The notes beneath the pieces were generated by a model. The model was not told the DNA's origin. It did no database searches and saw only the letters and a list, made by a program, of their open reading frames with translations. From contig CAMLSG010000177.1 in the NCBI GenBank assembly GCA_946482635.1, positions 1-11,554 on the forward strand: a stretch of DNA of 11,554 bases, in the 5' to 3' direction. Position numbers and translations under genes: made by a program. The DNA comes from an uncultured Duganella sp. (GTDB taxonomy: Bacteria > Pseudomonadota > Gammaproteobacteria > Burkholderiales > Burkholderiaceae). This document shows positions 6,858-11,554 of the stretch, one piece after another (position 1 is the first letter of the stretch; the number at the start of each line of letters is the position of its first letter).

Positions 6858-7525
6858 CGCAGGGTCCTCGCGAGTTGGTAGCCCAGCAGGCTGTCGTCCA
6901 GGCAGCCGACCTGCATGTCCTGGTGCGCCAGCACGCCGGCCAGGTAACGCTCAATGCCTTTGTTGATGGTGGCGGCCGGCGCTTTGAGCTCGCTGGCGGC
7001 GTAGCGGATGATGCCGTGCAGTTCCGCCACCGGCAGTGCATAGGACTGGCCCTCCCACTGCACCAGCAGCATGCGGGCGAAAGTATGGCGGCCGCTGGCT
7101 GCTTCGCCGCCGGCTTCGTCGATGCCCAGCAGATCGGCCAGGGAGATGCAGGGATACAGCTTGCCGCCGGCATTGACGACGCCGCGCAGTCCGCGCGCAT
7201 TGCGGTGAGGCAGGCGATGGGGAACGGCTTTCGGCGCAATCTGCTGGAACATATTGGTCGGCAGGGCCAGCCACTCGCGGCCAATGCGGAAGGCGACGCA
7301 GGAGCTGTCGTGCCGCGCGCCTTGTTCCTGCGGGGCGCGGAAGTGCTCGGCCCATTCGCGCAGGTAGCCGGGATCGACGGGACGCTGCAGGTTGCGTAAT
7401 GCGGCGCCGGCATACACCTCGCAGTTGCGGCAGTGGACCGCCTTGTCGAGGATCTCGCAGCTATGGTCGCCGGCGACGCCGATGCGGTTCCAGCAGTCGA
7501 CCAGGTCTTGGATTTGATCAGTCAT
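6854..7525 (-). CDS. wspD: WspD: CheW-type coupling protein with cysteine-rich N-terminus
   Basis: WspD couples the WspA receptor to the WspE kinase. The 223-residue protein is longer than a plain CheW (about 165). Residues from about 74 to 222 form the CheW fold, with CVAFRIGREWLALP (76-89), GLRGVVNAGGKLYPCISLADLLG (112-134) and a final DDSLLGYQL. The first 70 residues carry four cysteines spaced C-x11-C-x8-C-x2-C (11, 23, 32, 35) within CWNRIGV...HSC...HCRNC, followed by a helix with REWAEHF. I recall a similar N-terminal segment in other WspD-like couplers, but I know of no assigned role. The stop overlaps the wspE start by four bases. The start lies 18 bases after wspC, with only a weak ribosome site, which suggests coupling to wspC translation. 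The family call is secure; distinguishing D from B rests on gene order and the N-terminal extension. Confidence 0.94.
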   Translation of the reverse strand: MTDQIQDLVDCWNRIGVAGDHSCEILDKAVHCRNCEVYAGAALRNLQRPVDPGYLREWAEHFRAPQEQGARHDSSCVAFRIGREWLALPTNMFQQIAPKAVPHRLPHRNARGLRGVVNAGGKLYPCISLADLLGIDEAGGEAASGRHTFARMLLVQWEGQSYALPVAELHGIIRYAASELKAPAATINKGIERYLAGVLAHQDMQVGCLDDSLLGYQLARTLR

Positions 7526-7543
7526 TGTTTTCGTCGGCTATCA

Positions 7544-8818
7544 CTATGGCTGCTGGCGCTGGAACGCGCGCGCGGCACGGGCCTTCAATGTGGCGGCGGC
7601 GCTGCTGTTGCCGCCTTGCTCTTGCAGCAGGGCCAGGTGGCACAGGGCTTCGTAATGGTCCGGTTGCAGGTAGAGGCAGCGTTTCAGGTGTGCTTCGGCA
7701 TCGGCTGGCTTGCCGCTGGTTTCGGCCAGCAGGCCGAGGATGAAATAGGCTTCGGCCGACTCAGGCTGCTGGGCGAGGAATTCGCGGCAGGCGGAATCGG
7801 CTTGCAGCACCTTGCCTGCGTCAGCCAGCTTGCGCGCGTGCGCCAGCAGGGATTCGTCGCCGGCGGCGGCCAGCGTCGGCGCTGGGGTTGCGCCGGTGCT
7901 GCCGGCATGGGGCGGCCGCGGCGAACTGGCTGCCTTTGCGGCCGGAGGCGCGCCGCGGCCCGGGGCGGGCGCTCGCCGATGGGCGGGACTGGCGCTGGGG
8001 AGCAAAGGCGCGCTGGCGGGCAGGGCGGCGCGGGCCGGGGCGCCGGGGCGCTTGATATCCTTGCGCAGGGCGAAAGCCTGCCGGTGCGGCAGCGGCGAAA
8101 AGCCGTGGCGAACAAAGGACGGCACCTCGGCGTAGCCAGCCAGGATCATGCCGTCGTTGGCCAGGCGGTCCGACAGGCGCTCAATGGCGGCAGCGGTGGT
8201 CGGCTCGTCGAAATAGATCAGCAGGTTGCGGCAAAAGATAACGTCATACTGGCGCGCCGTGCCCAGTTCGCCTTCCAGGATGCTGCCCTGGCCGAAGCGG
8301 ATGCGCGCCCGCAGCGCATCGTCGATGCGATACAGTTCATCCTCGCCGGACCAGGAAAAATAGCGGTCGCGGAACGATAATTCCTGCCCGCGAAACGCGT
8401 TGCGTCCAAATACCCCCGCCTCGGCGCGCACAATGCAGGCCGCGCTGATGTCCACGGCGTCGATCAGGAACGATTGCGGCTTCACGCCTGCGTCGAACAG
8501 CGCCATCGCCATCGAATAGGGCTCTTCGCCGCCGGCGCAGGGCACCGACAAAATGCGCACGACCCTGGCCCCTGCGGCCAGCCGCTGGCGGACAAAGGCG
8601 ACCGCCGCTGCAAATGCCTGAGGATCGCGGAACAGCCAGGACTCCGGCACCACCACCAGCTCCACCAGCTCGCGCAACTCCGCTTCGTCCAGCCCATCGA
8701 CATAGGCCTTGCGCGCTGTCGCGCCGGTCGCCTCCATGCGCCGCTTGACCGCCAGTTCGACCGTGTTGCGGGCCAGGTTCATGCCGGTCAGGCGGCGCAA
8801 TGTGGAGAGCACGTTCAT
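7544..8818 (-). CDS. wspC: WspC: CheR-type chemoreceptor methyltransferase with TPR domain
   Basis: WspC transfers methyl groups from S-adenosylmethionine to glutamates of WspA, opposing WspF and raising kinase activity. The 424-residue protein starts with the helical CheR N-domain (about 1-55). The SAM-dependent methyltransferase domain follows (about 56-252), with ESWLFRDP (59-66), the SAM-binding loop LSVPCAGGEEPYSMA (90-104), Asp120-Asp123 around IDAVDIS and FCRNLLIYFD (195-204). A low-complexity linker rich in Pro and Ala (about 256-320) leads to two or three TPR-like helical repeats (about 322-420), including AEAYFILGLLAETSGKPADA. TPR-bearing CheR proteins are known, and Pseudomonas WspC has this arrangement. 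The ATG overlaps the wspB stop by four bases, favouring this start over Met13. The gene ends 18 bases before wspD. Confidence 0.95.
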   Translation of the reverse strand: MNVLSTLRRLTGMNLARNTVELAVKRRMEATGATARKAYVDGLDEAELRELVELVVVPESWLFRDPQAFAAAVAFVRQRLAAGARVVRILSVPCAGGEEPYSMAMALFDAGVKPQSFLIDAVDISAACIVRAEAGVFGRNAFRGQELSFRDRYFSWSGEDELYRIDDALRARIRFGQGSILEGELGTARQYDVIFCRNLLIYFDEPTTAAAIERLSDRLANDGMILAGYAEVPSFVRHGFSPLPHRQAFALRKDIKRPGAPARAALPASAPLLPSASPAHRRAPAPGRGAPPAAKAASSPRPPHAGSTGATPAPTLAAAGDESLLAHARKLADAGKVLQADSACREFLAQQPESAEAYFILGLLAETSGKPADAEAHLKRCLYLQPDHYEALCHLALLQEQGGNSSAAATLKARAARAFQRQQP

Positions 8819-9273
8819 CCGGTAGCCACCTCCGCCGGGAACAGGCGCGCCCGCAACTCGGCCGGCAGCAGGTCATTGACCTCGACCAGCTGCACCATGC
8901 CTTGCGCATCGCCCGCTACCTGGCCCAGGAAGGGCGCGGCCTGCACGCCGCTTGGCGCCAGGTCTTGCGGCGCCACGTCCTGCACGCCCTGCACCCGTTC
9001 CGCCATCAGTCCCAGTGCGTGCACCGTACCGTCGGGCGCAATGTAATCGGCCACCACGATGCGCGTGTCGTAATGCTGCCGCGACGGCGCCCTGCCGCTG
9101 ATGCGCGACAGGTCGATCACCGGCAGCGGCGTGCCGTGCAGGTTCATCAAGCCAGCCACACTGTCCGGCGCCAACGGGATGCCCTTCAGTTCCAGCGAGG
9201 GCAGCACGCGCCGCACCTGCCGCAACGGAAGGCCGTAGCGGTCGGAGCCAATGTGGAAGACTAATACTTTCAT
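8815..9273 (-). CDS. wspB: WspB: CheW-type coupling protein
   Basis: WspB is a compact CheW-domain adaptor (152 residues) that joins WspA to WspE in the signalling array in the cytosol. The single CheW domain covers nearly the whole protein: the first strand [17 protein letters not shown], then [10 protein letters not shown], the typical [18 protein letters not shown] (41-58), then RIVVADY and a late strand with [11 protein letters not shown]. The C-terminal [12 protein letters not shown] is the usual final helix region. There is no N-terminal extension, unlike WspD. Both ends overlap neighbours by four bases (wspA stop and wspC start), so the three genes are translationally coupled. The assignment as B follows from the domain and from its place straight after the receptor. 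In Pseudomonas, WspB and WspD are thought to have non-identical roles; nothing in this sequence shows which receptor contacts differ. Confidence 0.93.
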   Translation of the reverse strand: MKVLVFHIGSDRYGLPLRQVRRVLPSLELKGIPLAPDSVAGLMNLHGTPLPVIDLSRISGRAPSRQHYDTRIVVADYIAPDGTVHALGLMAERVQGVQDVAPQDLAPSGVQAAPFLGQVAGDAQGMVQLVEVNDLLPAELRARLFPAEVATG

Positions 9274-11081
9274 GCGTTGACGGCGAAAGTGGAGACGCTC
9301 GATTGCAGGTCGCCGGCCGCGTACTGCAGCTGGTGCACGGCCTCGCTGGTTGCCTTCAGCGATTCGACGGTCTGCTGGGTGGCATCGTTAAGCTGCATCA
9401 TGGTTTCGGTAATCTGCTGCGCGCCGACGGCCTGTGCCTGCATGCCCTGCAGCACCGCGTCGAACTGCGGCGCCAGTTTCTGCACCTGGTCCATCACGCC
9501 CGACAGCTGGTCGGTCACCTGGCGCACCTCGCCTACGCTGCGGCGGATCTCTTCCGAGAACTTGTCCATGCCCATCACGCTGGCCGATACAGCCGACTGC
9601 ATCTCCTTCAGCATCTGCTCGATATCCCAGGTCGACACCGAAGTCTGGTCGGCCAGGCGGCGGATTTCGGTTGCCACCACCGAGAAGCCGCGTCCCGCTT
9701 CGCCGGCCTTCTCGGCTTCGATGGCGGCATTCAGCGACAGGATATTGGTCTGGTCGGCCACCTTGGTAATGGTGGTCAGCACCGAGTTGATGTTGGACGC
9801 CTTTTCCGACAGCGCGGCCAGCTTGGCATTGATCGAATCGGTGGCGTTGACCATGTTCTGCATGGTCTGGTCCATGCGGCGCAGGTTGCCCTGGGCCTCG
9901 GACGTGGCGCTGGTGGTGTAGTCGGCCACCGCGGTCGCATCTTCCATCGTCTTCAGCAATTGCGAGGTATTGGACGAAATCTCCTTGGTGGTGCTGAGCA
10001 CCTCCACCGAAGTCTGTGCCTGCTCGACGCCGGTTGCCTCCTGCTGCTTGGCCGAAGCGGCAATCTCGGTGGCCGAGGTGGTGACCTGGATGCCCGCCTT
10101 CTGCACATTGGTCAGCAACTGGCGCAGGTTGTCGAACATGCGCTGCAAACCGTCGCCCAGCTGGCCGATCGCGTCGTCGCCACCCACGGAAATCTTGCCG
10201 GTCATGTCGCCGCCGGCAGCGCGCGCCACAACGCCAAGCAGGGAGTCGACTTTCGCGCGCAGCTCATTGGTCTGTGACTGCTCACGCAGCGTTGCGTCCT
10301 GCAGTTGCTGCGCCATCTTGTTGAAGTCTTCGCTGACTTTCCCCAGTTCGTCGCCCGAGGTCACGACGATGCGGGCCGTCTGGTCGCCGCCGCCCAGACG
10401 GGCCAGTGCTGCGGTCAGGTTGGTCAGCGGGGCCAGGATGGCGCGCCCCAGCGTATAGGCGATCAGCAGCGACAGCACGAATACCGCCGCGCCGCCGCCC
10501 AGCAGCAGGTTGTTCTGGTTCGAATGCAGGTCAACCGCCTTGGCGCTGCGCTCGGCCAGCAAGCGGCGCTCTTCTTCGGCCGCCTGGTCCAGCAGTTCGC
10601 GCGCGCTGGCCACGATGGCGCCGGCTTCCTTCAGTTCCGACGACTGCCCCAGGATTTCGGCTGCGCCTTTGGTGTCGCCCAGCGAGCGTCGCTTGTCGAT
10701 CTGGCGGCGGATGTTGACGTCGGCCCAGGTGGTGAGCAGGGCCTGCGCGCGCTTCAGGCGCTCGTTCTGTTGCGGATTGTCCGCCGTCAGTTGGACCGCT
10801 TTGGCGACTTGCTGCTTCAGTTGCTCCGCGTTTTCGCGCTCGCTGCCGATCAGGGCTTCGCTGCCGGTCAGGATATAACCGCGCGTGTCGACCTGGATTT
10901 GCAGCGACACGCTGTTGATCCGGTCGAGCTGGAGCAGTACCTCCATCGTGTGCCTGTCCCACCTGTTGGCATCGGTCAGGCTGGCGAAATTGTTATAGGC
11001 CGTGATTAAAAGTAGCAAGATGATTGCCACTATGCTGCCGAAGCCGATATACAGTTTATTCTTGATGCTTAGATTGTTCAT
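9270..11081 (-). CDS. wspA: WspA: membrane-bound methyl-accepting receptor for surface sensing
   Basis: WspA is the input receptor; in Pseudomonas it responds to surface contact or envelope stress and activates WspE. The 603-residue protein has a short cytosolic start, a first membrane segment (about 11-30), a periplasmic helical region (about 31-190) and a second membrane segment (about 192-212). A HAMP domain (about 213-265), a second HAMP-like stretch (about 277-325) and the methyl-accepting coiled coil (about 330-600) follow. The hairpin tip contains [18 protein letters not shown] and GRGFSVVA. The periplasmic segment contains RGYILTG (67-73), typical of CHASE3-like sensor helices. The C-terminus (STFAVNA) lacks the CheR-tethering pentapeptide. 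The start at 11081 is preferred over the in-frame ATG at 11147 because it gives a normal N-terminus with a GGAG ribosome site. The longer version would begin inside the argG terminator hairpin. It is the first gene of the operon. Confidence 0.95.
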   Translation of the reverse strand: MNNLSIKNKLYIGFGSIVAIILLLLITAYNNFASLTDANRWDRHTMEVLLQLDRINSVSLQIQVDTRGYILTGSEALIGSERENAEQLKQQVAKAVQLTADNPQQNERLKRAQALLTTWADVNIRRQIDKRRSLGDTKGAAEILGQSSELKEAGAIVASARELLDQAAEEERRLLAERSAKAVDLHSNQNNLLLGGGAAVFVLSLLIAYTLGRAILAPLTNLTAALARLGGGDQTARIVVTSGDELGKVSEDFNKMAQQLQDATLREQSQTNELRAKVDSLLGVVARAAGGDMTGKISVGGDDAIGQLGDGLQRMFDNLRQLLTNVQKAGIQVTTSATEIAASAKQQEATGVEQAQTSVEVLSTTKEISSNTSQLLKTMEDATAVADYTTSATSEAQGNLRRMDQTMQNMVNATDSINAKLAALSEKASNINSVLTTITKVADQTNILSLNAAIEAEKAGEAGRGFSVVATEIRRLADQTSVSTWDIEQMLKEMQSAVSASVMGMDKFSEEIRRSVGEVRQVTDQLSGVMDQVQKLAPQFDAVLQGMQAQAVGAQQITETMMQLNDATQQTVESLKATSEAVHQLQYAAGDLQSSVSTFAVNA

Positions 11082-11088
11082 GCGCGGG

Positions 11089-11093
11089 TCTCC
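11089..11093 (-). promoter_or_regulatory. Ribosome binding site that fixes the wspA start
   Basis: GGAGA on the minus strand, with the GGAG core eight bases before the ATG at 11081. No comparable site precedes the alternative ATG at 11147, which lies in the loop region of the argG terminator. Confidence 0.65.
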
Positions 11094-11119
11094 GGGGACG
11101 GGGGGCTTTCTTCCAAGGC

Positions 11120-11128
11120 AATGTAGCA
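11120..11128 (-). promoter_or_regulatory. Candidate extended -10 promoter for the wsp operon
   Basis: On the minus strand TGCTACATT combines the extended -10 TGn element with a TACATT hexamer (four of six consensus matches). It would start transcription near 11113, giving a leader of about 31 bases before wspA. The best -35 candidate, TTGCGC at 11142-11147, is weak (three of six) and lies inside the argG terminator hairpin with a 16-base spacer. Only about 46 bases separate the terminator T-tract from the wspA ATG, so any dedicated promoter has to be close to here. Confidence 0.35.
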
Positions 11129-11157
11129 AAAAAAACGGGCCGCGCAAAGCGGCCCGT
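11128..11157 (-). terminator. Intrinsic terminator of argG
   Basis: Read on the minus strand, ACGGGCCGC (11149-11157) and its exact complement GCGGCCCGT (11135-11143) enclose a five-base loop. The stem is nine perfect pairs, and the strand continues into eight T residues (11128-11135). It starts 20 bases after the argG stop and is a textbook rho-independent terminator. It separates argG from the wsp operon on the same strand. Confidence 0.92.
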
Positions 11158-11177
11158 CATAGGAGAGCGGGGGCAGT

Positions 11178-11554
11178 TTACTGGCCGCGCTTGTTCCTTG
11201 CGTTGGCGGCGATGCGCATGCGCAGCGCGTTCAGCTTGATGAAGCCGCCGGCGTCGGCCTGGTTGTAGGCGCCGCCGTCTTCGTCGAAGGTGGCGATGGT
11301 CTGGTCGAACAGCGAATCGGTCTTCGAATCGCGGGCCACGACGATCACGTTGCCCTTGTACAGCTTGACGCGTACCCAGCCGTTCACGGTGCCTTGGGTG
11401 TGGTCGATCAGGGTCTGCAGCGCGACGCGCTCAGGCGCCCACCAGTAGCCGTTGTAAATCAGGGAGGCGTAGCGCGGCATCAGGTCGTCCTTCAGGTGCG
11501 CCACTTCGCGGTCCAGCGTGATCGATTCGATGGCGCGGTGCGCCTTCATCATGA
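11178..11554 (-). CDS. argG: Argininosuccinate synthase (ArgG), C-terminal part only
   Basis: ArgG joins citrulline and aspartate with ATP to form argininosuccinate in arginine biosynthesis, in the cytosol. Only about the last 125 residues are in the window; the gene begins beyond the right edge. The visible part carries the ArgG C-terminal helical and oligomerisation region: [20 protein letters not shown], then [50 protein letters not shown] and the end [19 protein letters not shown]. The pattern suits the roughly 445-residue form found in E. coli and many betaproteobacteria. The stop is TAA at 11178-11180, followed by a strong intrinsic terminator. Nothing suggests a functional link with the wsp genes; adjacency is probably incidental. 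Confidence in the family is high despite the truncation. Confidence 0.92.
   Translation of the reverse strand, partial: MMKAHRAIESITLDREVAHLKDDLMPRYASLIYNGYWWAPERVALQTLIDHTQGTVNGWVRVKLYKGNVIVVARDSKTDSLFDQTIATFDEDGGAYNQADAGGFIKLNALRMRIAANARNKRGQ

Noticed and set aside
2539..11081. An ordinary flagellar chemotaxis operon
   Set aside because: There is no cheY, cheZ or flagellar gene. The output is a GGDEF regulator and the kinase has a fused receiver, which identifies the Wsp type.
11082..11147. Longer wspA starting at 11147 (22 extra residues)
   Set aside because: That ATG lies in the argG terminator hairpin, and the added residues do not resemble a receptor N-terminus. The 11081 start has a GGAG site.
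1..11554. tRNA, rRNA, CRISPR arrays, insertion sequences, prophage or defence genes
   Set aside because: I looked on both strands and found no cloverleaf, spaced direct repeats, transposase or integrase reading frame. Coding density leaves little room for them.

Overview
The window is high-GC proteobacterial DNA from a betaproteobacterium. Gene content, codon use and the close resemblance of each protein to Burkholderiales versions suggest family Oxalobacteraceae (the Massilia / Duganella / Janthinobacterium neighbourhood). That placement is a judgement from sequence character, not a database result. Coding density is very high, and no stretch longer than about 140 bases lacks a gene.

Layout. 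Positions 1-1310 (minus strand) hold yajQ, followed after 13 bases by a nitronate monooxygenase-family flavoprotein gene whose 3' end runs off the left edge. Positions 1311-1444 are a divergent promoter region with a central imperfect palindrome. murB (plus strand) occupies 1445-2470. A long, nearly perfect hairpin of interspersed-repeat type (2490-2537) separates murB from the convergent cluster on its right. Positions 2539-11081 (minus strand) hold one complete seven-gene wsp surface-sensing cluster in the classical order wspA-wspB-wspC-wspD-wspE-wspF-wspR. It starts at 11081 and ends at 2539. Four of its six junctions are 4-base ATGA overlaps, so the genes form a tightly coupled operon. At the right edge, also on the minus strand, is the 3' end of argG with its own intrinsic terminator (11128-11157), just upstream of wspA.

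How the genes work together. WspA is a membrane chemoreceptor, WspB and WspD are CheW-type couplers, and WspE is a CheA-type kinase carrying its own receiver domain. WspC (CheR-type methyltransferase with TPR) and WspF (CheB-type methylesterase) set the receptor methylation state. WspR is the output: a receiver-GGDEF diguanylate cyclase that makes cyclic di-GMP when phosphorylated. All catalytic and phosphorylation residues that I checked are present, so the system looks intact. YajQ, about 1.2 kb beyond the end of wspR, belongs to a family with reported cyclic di-GMP binding. This makes a possible, unproven, link between second-messenger production and reception.

Novelty. I do not see an undescribed multi-gene system here. 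The main content is a recognisable Wsp pathway plus housekeeping genes. The points worth a second look are small-scale. They are a cysteine-rich N-terminus on WspD, a CHASE3-like sensor and a second HAMP-like module in WspA, a possible internal start that would release the WspE receiver, a wsp promoter that may overlap the argG terminator, a repeat-like hairpin between murB and wspR, and a palindrome centred between the divergent yajQ and murB promoters.
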